Below are positions 1 through 7,973 of a stretch of DNA of 26,993 nucleotides, in pieces. The stretch is from assembly GCA_964463145.1 (NCBI GenBank), contig CAYXBG010000016.1, positions 1 to 26,993 on the forward strand, written 5' to 3'. Under the pieces are notes generated by a model. It searched no databases and was not told the origin of the DNA. It saw nothing but the letters and a program-made list of their open reading frames with translations. A program made the position numbers and the translations under genes. Positions within the stretch are counted from its first letter, which is position 1. Each line of letters starts with the position of its first letter. The stretch comes from CAYXBG01 sp964463145 (GTDB lineage: Bacteria > Acidobacteriota > UBA6911 > RPQK01 > CBDAPI01).

Positions 1-4
1 GAGT

Positions 5-1525
5 TCAAACGATAAAAACTAGCGCGAAAATCGTAGACGTCATCGCGGCTAGAAAGGCCGCTGCAAGAGCGAGCGGCAACTGGGTTGCCACATGATCCAT
101 CACATCCGCACTACAAGCTAGCGAAGATAAAATGGTAGTGTCCGAGATAGGAGAACATTGGTCCCCAAACAACGATCCTCCTACAACTGAGGCAAAACAT
201 AATGAGATATATGTAGACTCGGGAGAAAGCGACCAAGCCATTGGTATAGCAAGAGGAATAATCACTGCAAACGTTCCAAAAGATGACCCGATAGAGAACG
301 CTACTAGCATACAAAGCGCCATCAAGATTGCTGGCAAGATTGCTGGCAAGATCCACTGCCCAATTTTATCTACGAGATAGTCAGCCGTTCGTAACTCCCT
401 GGAAACTGTTCCAAGAGTCACAGCTAACCCCAGAAGAATGGCCCCAGAGGTAACTCCTTTACAACCATCCAAAAGACCGGCAATGATCTCCTGCAAAGGC
501 AATCCCCGGATCCAAGCTAGGATCACTGCAATAACGACTGCTAAGCCGAATGCCTCCGCAATCCTTACAGTTCCCGTAAGTACATAGGAAAAAAAAGCAA
601 TGCCTATCAAGGAGAAAATGGGGACTATAAAATCAAGGCTAGAAGGCTTATACCCCTCTGGAACACGAGACACACTCAATTCATCTGCAACTAACGGAGA
701 AGAATCAGCTGCGTTAAGACCACCTCCAGAAGAAACTCTCTGAATAGCAAGGTCCATCTTCGTACCTCTCCAAGGCAACCAATCAAGGGCCAGTAGAAGA
801 GTCATCCCGACTGCAAAAATGGCATAAAAATTAAAAGGAATAGACTTGTAAAAAAAAGAAACTGCAGAGGACTCATCTGGCAGCAAAGGAATCGTGCCGG
901 CTGCAAAACTAGCCATATATACAGGCCAGATGTTGAGTGGTATAAGCGCTGCCACTGGAGATGCAGTTGAATCGACAATATAGGTTAATTCTTCATGACA
1001 AACACCGTGTTCGTCTGTGACAGGCCTGACAGTTGTCCCAGCTAGTACCGTGGAAATAGTCCCTCCCTGGTGGAACAATATTCCCATGATCCAAGCAAAT
1101 ACCTTAGCGGTACGGCGCCCTCGAACTAGCACTCGGCTGGCAACAGCAGCAAAGGCCAGTGAGCCTCCAGTTCGGGTCCACAGTCCGAGCAACCCCCCCA
1201 GACACCAAAGATAAATCACAAGGATAAGGGCATATTGTTCAGAACCAATGGCAGGCAGCATAAAGCGACTGATGACATTCAGATCCCCCAAAACCAAACC
1301 ACCCATCACAATACCCATAAACAGTGAAAACAGCACCTGACGCGTCAAAAAGGCCAGTAAAATCGCTGTTGCTGCGGGCAGAAGGGAAAAAAGACCTGGC
1401 GCATCTGAAGATCCCTGAACTTCAGGTACGATAAACATGATCGAAAAAACAAGTATCAAGAAGGCTGCTACGATTAGCGCCCTCCAGATTGAGGTCTTCT
1501 GTCTGACCTGAGTATCAGATTCCAT
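5..1525 (-). CDS. NhaC-family Na+/H+ antiporter-like membrane protein
   Basis: Predicted inner-membrane secondary transporter of 506 aa, complete in the window with its stop at the left edge. It is almost wholly hydrophobic segments separated by short loops. The C-terminal region (about residues 450-468) has GDQCSPISDTTILSS, close to the GDxCSPISDTT signature of the NhaC/ion-transporter superfamily, and a G-S-S-F-G-T-F segment precedes it. Family members exchange Na+ for H+, and some relatives exchange organic acids or amino acids, so the substrate is not fixed. The start follows a weak AGGTAGAG about 12 bases upstream. It diverges from the RidA gene across about 200 bp. A 12-bp tandem duplication near 324-347 encodes LPAILPAIL in one membrane helix. 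Family assignment is secure, substrate is not. Confidence 0.86.
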   Translation of the reverse strand: MESDTQVRQKTSIWRALIVAAFLILVFSIMFIVPEVQGSSDAPGLFSLLPAATAILLAFLTRQVLFSLFMGIVMGGLVLGDLNVISRFMLPAIGSEQYALILVIYLWCLGGLLGLWTRTGGSLAFAAVASRVLVRGRRTAKVFAWIMGILFHQGGTISTVLAGTTVRPVTDEHGVCHEELTYIVDSTASPVAALIPLNIWPVYMASFAAGTIPLLPDESSAVSFFYKSIPFNFYAIFAVGMTLLLALDWLPWRGTKMDLAIQRVSSGGGLNAADSSPLVADELSVSRVPEGYKPSSLDFIVPIFSLIGIAFFSYVLTGTVRIAEAFGLAVVIAVILAWIRGLPLQEIIAGLLDGCKGVTSGAILLGLAVTLGTVSRELRTADYLVDKIGQWILPAILPAILMALCMLVAFSIGSSFGTFAVIIPLAIPMAWSLSPESTYISLCFASVVGGSLFGDQCSPISDTTILSSLACSADVMDHVATQLPLALAAAFLAAMTSTIFALVFIV

Positions 1526-1726
1526 ATCGGATGAACTCTACCTTTTAAAACCCTCTCTGACCAGAGTGCCCCCCAATAATAAATCCGGATCAGGTAGCCA
1601 AGAAGCACAGTTGCCTAACTGCTACCCTTTACCTTGATGACCAGTTATATTTTTTCCCGTATTATCGATGACGGGATCTGATCGCAAAAATGGACGTCCC
1701 AATAAACGCAAATGAGGTAATACAGC

Positions 1727-2140
1727 ATGGAAAGAGAACCTATAAACCCTACAGTCTGGGGTCTCAAGTGGAACATGAATCAAGCTGAACTGACTAGGGG
1801 AGCTAACCAACGGCTTCGGTGTTCAGGTCAAGTCCCCGTATCCCCTGACCCAGATTCGGAGTTGGGATTTACAGTAGTGTCGCCCGACAACATAAGAGGC
1901 CAAATAGAATGCACTCTAGCCAATCTTGACGAAGTCCTAGTAGCGGCTGGGATGGGCAGAGAAGACGTGGTCTATATGCGATTCTATACCACCGATGTAG
2001 ACGGGTTCCTAAGCAACTACGACATATACGCTGAGTGGATCGGGCAGACCGGGCTAAAGCCACCTCAGACTCTCCTAGGAGTACAACGTTTAGCGCTCCC
2101 AGAATTTATGGTCGAAATCGAGGCCCTAGCAGAAGCTTAA
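1727..2140 (+). CDS. RidA (YjgF/YER057c/UK114) family protein
   Basis: A 137-aa protein, the usual RidA-family size. The family includes enamine/imine deaminases that remove reactive 2-aminoacrylate formed by PLP enzymes, plus many members of unknown substrate. Family features seen are RCSGQVPVSP near residue 31, the IECTLANLDEVLVAAG helix near 60-75 and the C-terminal VQRLALPEFMVEIEALAEA. Arg121 in that last segment lies where the catalytic Arg of Escherichia coli RidA (R105) would align, by eye. The N-terminus is about 15 residues longer than minimal RidA. The start is supported by GAGGT nine bases upstream. It is transcribed away from the antiporter and converges on the PII gene. It may belong to a divergent non-canonical subgroup, so deaminase activity is only inferred. 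Confidence 0.85.
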   Translation: MEREPINPTVWGLKWNMNQAELTRGANQRLRCSGQVPVSPDPDSELGFTVVSPDNIRGQIECTLANLDEVLVAAGMGREDVVYMRFYTTDVDGFLSNYDIYAEWIGQTGLKPPQTLLGVQRLALPEFMVEIEALAEA

Positions 2141-2176
2141 GGCCTCTTGATTTCTGGCTCAACTTCTGCGATGAAA

Positions 2177-2518
2177 TTACCCTATAGCCTCAGATCCTCG
2201 CTCACCAGTACGTATACGAATACACTCGGGGAGGTCTAGTATGAAAATCTTTCCATCCCCAATATTACCCGTGCGTGCTCCTTTGGTTATAGCAGCAACC
2301 GTGGGCTCCACAAACGCCTCGTTGACGGCGACCTCGACCCGTACTTTCTTGAGCAGATTAATGGTGTGGATAACACCTCGATAAGCTTCAGTAAACCCCC
2401 TCTGCTGTCCGCATCCAAGCGCATTTGTTACGGTCATCTTGTAGATCTCCGCATCGAATAACGCCTGCTTAACATCAGGCAATTTGTGGGGCTGTATCAT
2501 CGCAACAATCAGTTTCAT
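2177..2518 (-). CDS. PII nitrogen regulatory protein (GlnB/GlnK type)
   Basis: A 113-aa PII signal transducer, full family length. PII trimers bind ATP/ADP and 2-oxoglutarate and dock their T-loop on partners such as AmtB. Visible features are MKLIVAMIQP at the N-terminus, the T-loop GCGQQRGFTEAYRG (residues 35-48), TGNIGDGKIFILDL and the C-terminal IRIRTGE. Aligned without gaps to Escherichia coli GlnB, residue 51, the uridylylated tyrosine, is His; Tyr46 is kept. Classical GlnD uridylylation at Tyr51 therefore looks impossible. It lies 69 bases downstream of amtB on the same strand with AAGGA nine bases before ATG, so it is probably co-transcribed and functionally GlnK-like. I leave the symbol blank because GlnB/GlnK naming is arbitrary for this subgroup. 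Confidence 0.93.
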   Translation of the reverse strand: MKLIVAMIQPHKLPDVKQALFDAEIYKMTVTNALGCGQQRGFTEAYRGVIHTINLLKKVRVEVAVNEAFVEPTVAAITKGARTGNIGDGKIFILDLPECIRIRTGERGSEAIG

Positions 2519-2587
2519 TTTCTGTATCCTTCCTTTGTTGTGTTGAGGGTGGATGCCCGTATTCTCATCACACCCCAGGAATCCAAG

Positions 2588-3919
2588 TTAGGAGTCACTG
2601 AAAATTTGAAAACCGCCATAGGCCTCCATCCCGTGCTCACTAAGATCGAGCCCTTTCGTTTCATCATCAGCTGAAACCCTAATACCTAAGGAAATCTTCA
2701 GTAGGTAGAAAAGAATCAGGGCTACTGGAAAAACAACCAGACCATAGGCCGCAACACCGGTCAGCTGAGTCGCAAACGAGTGGGCAGAATTCGTACTGAA
2801 GATACCAACAGCGAGAGTACCCCAGATACCACAGACTAGATGAACGGAAATAGCCCCCACAGGATCATCAATTCTGAGTTTGGAGTCGATGAATATAACC
2901 GACAGTACCACTAGACCACCGGCGACTAGTCCGATAATCACTGCAGAAAGTACTGAGACGGTATCTGCGCCTGCGGTGATTCCCACCAGACCAGCCAATG
3001 CCCCATTTAAAACCATAGACAGATCAGGTTGCTTCTGTACCCACTCGGAAATGAAATAGGCTCCGAGGATCCCCGCAGCAGCAGCCAAGCAGGTCGTCAC
3101 CAGAGTAAAAGAGACAGCTCCAGGATCCGCAGATAACACCGAGCCACCATTGAATCCAAACCAACCTAGCCACAGGAGAAACACTCCTATAGTAGCTAGA
3201 GGCATACTGGATCCACGGAGAACATTAACCGCGCCACCCGCATACTTCCCGATCCTTGGCCCTAACAAAAGGGCTCCAGCCAAAGCACCCCAGCCACCTA
3301 CCGAATGAACTAGAGTCGAACCGGCGAAATCATAAAACCCCATCTGGTCGAGCCAACCAGCGCCCCACTTCCAACTACCCACAAACGGGTAAAGAACTCC
3401 CACGAAGACCGTAGAAAAGAGCAGGAAGCTGCGCAGCCTAATACGTCCCGCGACGGCTCCGGAAACGATGGTAGCACCTGTAGCGGCAAACATGCCCTGG
3501 AAGAGAAAATCAGTCCAATAACTGTACGCCCCATTCGCGTATCCGATCAGACCTGCAGCTCCTTCGGGTGCCGTGATTCCCCACCCCCCAAAGCCGAACC
3601 ATTTTCCGAAAATCCATGCCTCTCCAGGATACATTAGATTGAACCCACAAATTGCATAGGTGAGCAACCCAATCGAGATGATCATTGTATTCTTGAAGAG
3701 AATATTAACGGTATTCTTAGATCTAGTCAGGCCCGATTCAAGACTGGCAAAACCCAGGTGCATGATGAAAACCAAGAGTGTAGCTACCATCATCCAGGTA
3801 TTATTTACGACGAACATAGCTTCGTCACCCGTGGCCGCATTAGCCTGGGCAAAAAAAGCTAACCCGACAAAAATTTGCAGGGTCAGTCGCGATGGATTTG
3901 TTAAAACTTTTTTTAACAT
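2588..3919 (-). CDS. amtB: Ammonium transporter AmtB
   Basis: A 443-aa Amt/Rh-family ammonium channel of the inner membrane. A hydrophobic signal-like segment ending FFAQANAA (about residues 15-29) is probably cleaved, as for Escherichia coli AmtB. The twin pore histidines are visible as His205 (STLVHSVGGWGAL) and His360 (ISVHLVCGIWGTL). Other family marks are FLFQGMFAATGATIVSGAVAGR (138-159) and GWFGFNGGS (252-260). The C-terminal tail DDETKGLDLSEHGMEAYGG is the conserved cytoplasmic end that responds to PII docking. AAGGAG seven bases before ATG fixes the start. The PII gene follows on the same strand, the classic amtB-glnK pairing, and a sigma-54 promoter lies upstream, implying induction when nitrogen is short. 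Confidence 0.96.
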   Translation of the reverse strand: MLKKVLTNPSRLTLQIFVGLAFFAQANAATGDEAMFVVNNTWMMVATLLVFIMHLGFASLESGLTRSKNTVNILFKNTMIISIGLLTYAICGFNLMYPGEAWIFGKWFGFGGWGITAPEGAAGLIGYANGAYSYWTDFLFQGMFAATGATIVSGAVAGRIRLRSFLLFSTVFVGVLYPFVGSWKWGAGWLDQMGFYDFAGSTLVHSVGGWGALAGALLLGPRIGKYAGGAVNVLRGSSMPLATIGVFLLWLGWFGFNGGSVLSADPGAVSFTLVTTCLAAAAGILGAYFISEWVQKQPDLSMVLNGALAGLVGITAGADTVSVLSAVIIGLVAGGLVVLSVIFIDSKLRIDDPVGAISVHLVCGIWGTLAVGIFSTNSAHSFATQLTGVAAYGLVVFPVALILFYLLKISLGIRVSADDETKGLDLSEHGMEAYGGFQIFSDS

Positions 3920-4142
3920 CTGTTTCTCCTTAGTTAGCCATTATTGAAACTTCTATATTCCTTAAAACCGAATCGAATCTATCCCTGGGTAAAGTCCGTA
4001 GAGATACGCCACATTGTAAAAAAGCCAACGGCCCCTCAGCGCATTCGCCCTTCCGGATGACCGGATCTGGACAAAAATCCCTCGATTTCCCCAGCCAAGC
4101 CGGCAAAAACCGACCTGTATTTCTGTTATTTGCAGATACTAG
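3920..4142 (-). other. Long 5' leader of the amtB transcript
   Basis: If transcription starts about 12 bases past the -12 element of the sigma-54 promoter (near 4133), amtB carries an untranslated leader of about 210 nt. Its only clear signal is the Shine-Dalgarno AAGGAG just before ATG. An open frame of 76 codons runs through it, but that frame begins on the promoter bases themselves and has no ribosome site, so I do not call it a gene. I could not match the leader to a known riboswitch class. Confidence 0.5.
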
Positions 4143-4160
4143 CTGCAAGAGCCGTGCCAA
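4143..4160 (-). promoter_or_regulatory. Sigma-54 (RpoN) promoter for amtB-PII
   Basis: Read on the minus strand the site is TTGGCACGGCTCTTGCAG. It matches the RpoN consensus YTGGCACG-N4-TTGC at every defined base, with the invariant GG and GC dinucleotides exactly 12 bases apart. It points toward amtB. Sigma-54 control of amtB-glnK through NtrC is established in proteobacteria, so an enhancer-binding activator acting from further upstream (coordinates above 4170) is expected. A direct repeat of ATTCCGG at 4209-4215 and 4229-4235, about two helical turns apart, is one weak candidate for its site; I do not see a clear NtrC-type dyad. Confidence 0.85.
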
Positions 4161-4163
4161 TGG

Positions 4164-4581
4164 CCTATTTCCAACAAAAACAATTTTGAGAATTCAATCA
4201 ATATCGGCATTCCGGTGCTCAACTATTTATTCCGGACCCTTGACTATTACGACAAAAACGTCTTTCTGGGAAACAGTAGTTACAAAACCGTATGATTCTA
4301 AATTAAGTGATTTGTTTTCATTGTTTTACATCCAGAAAAGAGAGGGCGCACTACCCCCTGCAATGCCACCCTTACCCGCTTCCTCACCAATGAACAACCA
4401 CCAGAAAGCCGCAAACGCCTTTAAGGGCGAGGGTTAAACACTAGGCCAACAAATTTGTCTCCTGCTTGCCTGGCAGAGACATTTTTGTTGTTTTCGTTTG
4501 GTGAGATAAGAACAAAGCCCAGTCCGACCTTTTCTATCCCAGTTTCGTGATTGCGAAAAGGCAACCGGGCGGCTTTTTCTA
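4164..4581. other. Gene-poor spacer upstream of amtB
   Basis: About 420 bp between the sigma-54 promoter and the end of the acetyltransferase gene. The weak activator-site candidate noted with that promoter and a terminator-like hairpin at 4457-4495 are the only structures I can point to. A plus-strand open frame (4057-4437) crosses the spacer, but it has no ribosome site, a composition unlike a folded protein, and covers the promoter in antisense. TTGACT at 4240 and TATGAT at 4291 are isolated promoter-like hexamers that are not correctly spaced to each other. I see no tRNA or known small RNA. Confidence 0.5.
4457..4495 (+). terminator. Rho-independent terminator-like hairpin, plus strand
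   Basis: GTCTC-C-TGC pairs with GCA-GAGAC (4457-4465 with 4473-4480) across a 7-base loop, leaving one bulged C. The T-rich run ATTTTTGTTGTTTTC follows at once on the plus strand. On the minus strand the following bases are not T-rich, so its direction is plus. No convincing plus-strand gene lies upstream, so it may end an unrecognised small transcript or damp antisense transcription. Confidence 0.5.
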
Positions 4582-5097
4582 TCAAACGCTTTCAGTAATA
4601 CCTGACCGGTAACGTACGACGTGAAGGGCCGTCCCCTTCAGATGAAAGCCCTTCTCCGTCTCCGGTTCTTTCATAAACCCGAGCCCTTCGTAGAACCTAC
4701 CTTCGACAAGAGTCTCTACAACCGCCCAGGCATACAACTGCCCGGGAAGAGTAGTTTCCAGATGTGCTTCTATTAGCTTTCTCCCTATTCCCTGACGGAA
4801 ACGTTTCGGATCGACAAAAATCGAATGGACCAACATCGCCTCAGGGGAATCCTTGAGGTCTGAATCACGCGATTTCCCGACAACACAAGCTCCTAGAATT
4901 TGATCGTTGTCACGAGCGACAAGGGTTGAACAGGCATCAGATCTCAGCATCCCATCCCACTGTCGACGGAAAGTCGGGAGACCGGTACTCTTAGCAGCTG
5001 ACGTTGAGATGAGATCCACATACGCCGCAAGCCAAGCCTCCATATGGAGCCCAGCCACCTCTTCAAGATCCGTGATCAATCCGTTTTCAATCTTCAA
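4582..5097 (-). CDS. GNAT-family N-acetyltransferase
   Basis: A 171-aa single-domain GNAT protein. It would transfer an acetyl group from acetyl-CoA to an amine; the acceptor is unknown. Motif A is visible as VHSIFVDPKRFRQGIGRKLI (about residues 90-109), with the QGIGRK pyrophosphate-binding loop at 102-107. The later FYEGLGF is the usual C-terminal GNAT segment. The start appears to be TTG, with TAGGAG about 10 bases upstream and the family-typical beginning MKIENGLITDLEEVAGLH; no ATG lies suitably near. It diverges from glnS. No neighbour points to the substrate. Confidence 0.85.
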   Translation of the reverse strand: MKIENGLITDLEEVAGLHMEAWLAAYVDLISTSAAKSTGLPTFRRQWDGMLRSDACSTLVARDNDQILGACVVGKSRDSDLKDSPEAMLVHSIFVDPKRFRQGIGRKLIEAHLETTLPGQLYAWAVVETLVEGRFYEGLGFMKEPETEKGFHLKGTALHVVRYRSGITESV

Positions 5098-5278
5098 TCC
5101 AGCTACTCTCCTACCTTAACATTCTAACTCTTCATGAAAGAGCAAGCCAGACAGGTTAACAAGGCATGTCTCTAGGCACCCGACTCCTACCAAAAGGCTC
5201 TTATTCATATCCGGATTCCATACGGGCTGGACGCGCATGCTAACATTACCTTTTTACAGTTCTGTAGATGAGAGGATC

Positions 5279-6973
5279 ATGAGCAAAAAAGATCACGTGG
5301 AGACCCGTCAACTTGATTTTATAAGAGCAAAAATCGAGGATGATCTTCGCACTGGTAAATTCACTGGACCTATTGCGACTCGATTCCCTCCTGAGCCCAA
5401 TGGCTATCTGCATATCGGACATGCCAAGGCGATCTGCCTGGACTTTGGAGTCGCTAGTGATTATGGAGGGAAATGTAATCTCCGCTTCGACGATACCAAC
5501 CCAATCAAAGAGGAAGAGGAATACCAAGAGGCCATAAAGGAAGATATCCTCTGGCTTGGGTTCGATTGGGAGAATCGTCTTTACCATGCCTCAGATTATT
5601 TTCTCCAACTTTATGAGTTCGCGGAGGAGTTGATCGGAAAAGGACTAGCGTATGTCGATAGCCTGGGGCCAGAAGAGATCCGACAATATAGAGGAACACT
5701 AACTGAGCCCGGACGGAACAGTCCTGATCGTGACCGTCCTATTGCAGAAAATTTGGATCTTTTCCGCATGATGCGTGAGGGTAAGTTCAAGGAGGGCGAG
5801 TATGTTCTCCGGGCCAAAATAGATATGGCTTCCCCCAATCTGAACATGAGAGATCCCGTTATCTACCGTATCCGATTTGCTAATCACCACCGTACAGGCA
5901 GCACATGGTGTATCTACCCCATGTACGATTTTGCTCACGGACTTTCAGACTCCCTGGAAGGAATCACCCATTCTTTGTGCACACTTGAGTATGAGGATCA
6001 TCGCCCCCTTTACGATTGGTTCCTGGACAAACTGGACACCCCATCACGCCCCGAACAGACGGAATTCGCACGCCTCGACCTCAGTTATACGATTGTCAGT
6101 AAACGTCGACTCAGGAGACTTGTCGAGGAGGGGCACGTCAGCAGCTGGGACGACCCTCGCATGCCAACCCTCCAAGGACTCAGACGTCGTGGTTACACAC
6201 GTGAGGCAATTCATGATTTCTGTGAAAGAATTGGTGTCGCTAAAAAAGACGCTCTGATCGATGTAGCTCAACTCGAATACTGCATTCGAAATGATCTCAA
6301 TCGTAAAGCACCTCGCCGAATGGGGGTTCTTAACCCTCTAAAACTTGTAATCCTTAATTATGAGAAAGATACTTCCGAAGATCTTACGGCTATCAATAAC
6401 CCTGAAGATCCTTCAAGCGGAACCCGTCAAGTTCCCTTTTCAAAAGTCCTCTACATCGAAAGGGAGGATTTCATGGAAAACCCCCCAAAAAAATTCTACC
6501 GACTGAGTCCAGGTAATGAGGTTCGTTTACGGTATGCCTATTTTGTTAAGTGTGTGAATCTTGTCAAAGATTCATCAGGTAATTTAAAAGAAATTCACTG
6601 CACCTATGATCCTGCTACCAAAGGAGGAGATTCTCCTGACGGTAGAAAGGTCCGAGCCACTCTTCATTGGGTGTCAGCACCGCACTCTATTAAGGGTGAG
6701 ATCAGACTCTATGATCGTCTTTTTACCCATGAAGCACCCCAACGATTAGATGATTTCATAGAAGCTCTCAATCCCAACTCTCTAGAAATTGTCAAAACTG
6801 CTAGGCTGGAACCTAGTCTAGAAAGCTCGGAAGCAGGTACTAGCTACCAATTCGAGAGACAGGGCTACTTTACGGTGGACCAGGATTCAAGGCCTGGGAA
6901 AATTGTTTTTAATCGAACTATCACCCTGCGCGATACTTGGGCTAAACTCCAACGGAAGATGCGCACAGGCTGA
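5279..6973 (+). CDS. glnS: Glutaminyl-tRNA synthetase
   Basis: A 564-aa class I cytoplasmic synthetase that charges tRNA-Gln with glutamine. The N-terminal RFPPEPNGYLHIGHAKAI carries the HIGH motif at 45-48, and the KMSKS-equivalent is IVSKRRL at 272-278, where the Escherichia coli enzyme has MSKR. LRFDDTNP (68-75), WCIYPMYDFAHGLSD, WDDPRMPTLQGLRRRGYT and the C-terminal anticodon-binding beta-barrels are all present, and the length is close to the E. coli protein (about 550 aa). The frame opens at 5237, but that ATG has no ribosome site and adds residues not expected for the family; I choose ATG 5279, preceded closely by AGAGGA. A direct glutaminyl-charging enzyme suggests the cell does not rely only on the Glu-tRNA-Gln amidotransferase route. 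Confidence 0.96.
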   Translation: MSKKDHVETRQLDFIRAKIEDDLRTGKFTGPIATRFPPEPNGYLHIGHAKAICLDFGVASDYGGKCNLRFDDTNPIKEEEEYQEAIKEDILWLGFDWENRLYHASDYFLQLYEFAEELIGKGLAYVDSLGPEEIRQYRGTLTEPGRNSPDRDRPIAENLDLFRMMREGKFKEGEYVLRAKIDMASPNLNMRDPVIYRIRFANHHRTGSTWCIYPMYDFAHGLSDSLEGITHSLCTLEYEDHRPLYDWFLDKLDTPSRPEQTEFARLDLSYTIVSKRRLRRLVEEGHVSSWDDPRMPTLQGLRRRGYTREAIHDFCERIGVAKKDALIDVAQLEYCIRNDLNRKAPRRMGVLNPLKLVILNYEKDTSEDLTAINNPEDPSSGTRQVPFSKVLYIEREDFMENPPKKFYRLSPGNEVRLRYAYFVKCVNLVKDSSGNLKEIHCTYDPATKGGDSPDGRKVRATLHWVSAPHSIKGEIRLYDRLFTHEAPQRLDDFIEALNPNSLEIVKTARLEPSLESSEAGTSYQFERQGYFTVDQDSRPGKIVFNRTITLRDTWAKLQRKMRTG

Positions 6974-7005
6974 ATTCCACTCAGACATTCAACACCTTAA
7001 CCAAA

Positions 7006-7905
7006 ATGAGCCTAGACCTTGAGATTATTGATACGCATCAACACCTCTGGGATCTTAATCTACTCAATCTTCCATGGATGCCCCCGAAAGGAAGTTCTAG
7101 TTCTTCTGATTTAAACAGAAGCTTCCTGATGCCCGACTATATGGCCGCCACTCGTCATGTCCCTGTTTCCAGCAGTGTCTATATGGAGGTGAATGTCTCT
7201 CCGGAGGACCAGTTAAAAGAGGCGAATACCATACTTGAACAGTGCCAAAAAAAAGACAACCCTATGACCCGTGCTGTGATCGGAGGCTATCCTCACGACC
7301 CTGGATTCGCAAAGTATGTATCGGGGTTTACTGAGAACCCATTCGTGGTTGGAGTCCGGACTGTCTTGCATGATCCTGATCGCCCACAGGGACTGTGCCT
7401 CGGCAAACAGTTCACCCAAGGCTGCCGTTTACTAGGCACACTCGATCTTAGTTTTGACCTTTGCATGCGTCCTGATGAGCTCATGGACGGAGTGCGGCTA
7501 GTAGAACGCTGTCCCGAAACACATTTCATCCTCGACCACTGCGGTAACATGCCATTAGGAGAACAGCCTCTACAACTCTGGAACGCCTGGATGAGTGGGA
7601 TAAAATCTCTCGCCCAGTATGACAACGTTGATTGTAAAATCTCTGGGATCATCGTGACCGCTTCTAGGAACTGGACTGCATCGGACCTAGCCGAGATTGT
7701 AAACGTTTGCCTGGATCTCTTTGGTGAGGAGCGGGTTTGCTTCGGTGGCGACTGGCCTGTCTGTACATTACGCGCAAGTTACCAAGATTGGGTCGTTGCT
7801 CTACGTCGAATAATATCCGACCGCACCCCTCAGTTTCAGGATAAACTTTTCAGTAAAAATGCCCAGCGTATTTACAAACTACCAATGCCCGAAAAAAACA
7901 ATTGA
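7006..7905 (+). CDS. Amidohydrolase 2 (fuconolactonase-like) family protein
   Basis: A 299-aa TIM-barrel metal-dependent hydrolase of the amidohydrolase-2 / COG3618 type, a group that includes L-fuconolactonase and other sugar-lactone hydrolases. The metal-site signature DTHQHLW is at residues 9-15 (His11, His13). FILDHCGN places His178, KISG holds Lys211 and CFGGDWPV holds the terminal Asp249, the usual order. No signal peptide is visible, so it is probably cytoplasmic. It starts 32 bases after glnS without a good ribosome site, and its stop overlaps a possible TTG start of the next gene, so translation may be coupled to the PQQ dehydrogenase. A lactonase beside a sugar dehydrogenase would be logical, since PQQ dehydrogenases make lactones, but this is only contextual. 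Confidence 0.85.
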   Translation: MSLDLEIIDTHQHLWDLNLLNLPWMPPKGSSSSSDLNRSFLMPDYMAATRHVPVSSSVYMEVNVSPEDQLKEANTILEQCQKKDNPMTRAVIGGYPHDPGFAKYVSGFTENPFVVGVRTVLHDPDRPQGLCLGKQFTQGCRLLGTLDLSFDLCMRPDELMDGVRLVERCPETHFILDHCGNMPLGEQPLQLWNAWMSGIKSLAQYDNVDCKISGIIVTASRNWTASDLAEIVNVCLDLFGEERVCFGGDWPVCTLRASYQDWVVALRRIISDRTPQFQDKLFSKNAQRIYKLPMPEKNN

Positions 7906-7973
7906 CCCCTAAAATTGCTTGTTTGAGAAATTTCATGATTCAGATCTCAAAACTTCCCTTAAGAAACCTAATC

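Noticed and set aside
324..347. 12-bp tandem duplication in the antiporter gene
   Set aside because: It stays in frame and encodes a benign repeated LPAI in a membrane helix; most likely a simple slippage event, so I mention it only with the gene.
1656..1675. CCCGT...ACGGG inverted repeat before the RidA gene
   Set aside because: A five-base stem with a ten-base loop and no adjacent T-tract or clear promoter overlap is within chance expectation.
3930..4160. 76-codon minus-strand frame in the amtB leader
   Set aside because: Its ATG is made of the sigma-54 promoter bases, upstream of the expected transcription start, so it could not be translated from that message.
4240..4296. TTGACT and TATGAT as a plus-strand promoter
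   Set aside because: The two hexamers are about 45 bases apart, and neither has a proper partner at 16-18 bases.
4057..4437. 126-codon plus-strand open frame in the amtB upstream region
   Set aside because: It crosses the sigma-54 promoter in antisense, has no ribosome site and no protein-like hydrophobic pattern or motif.
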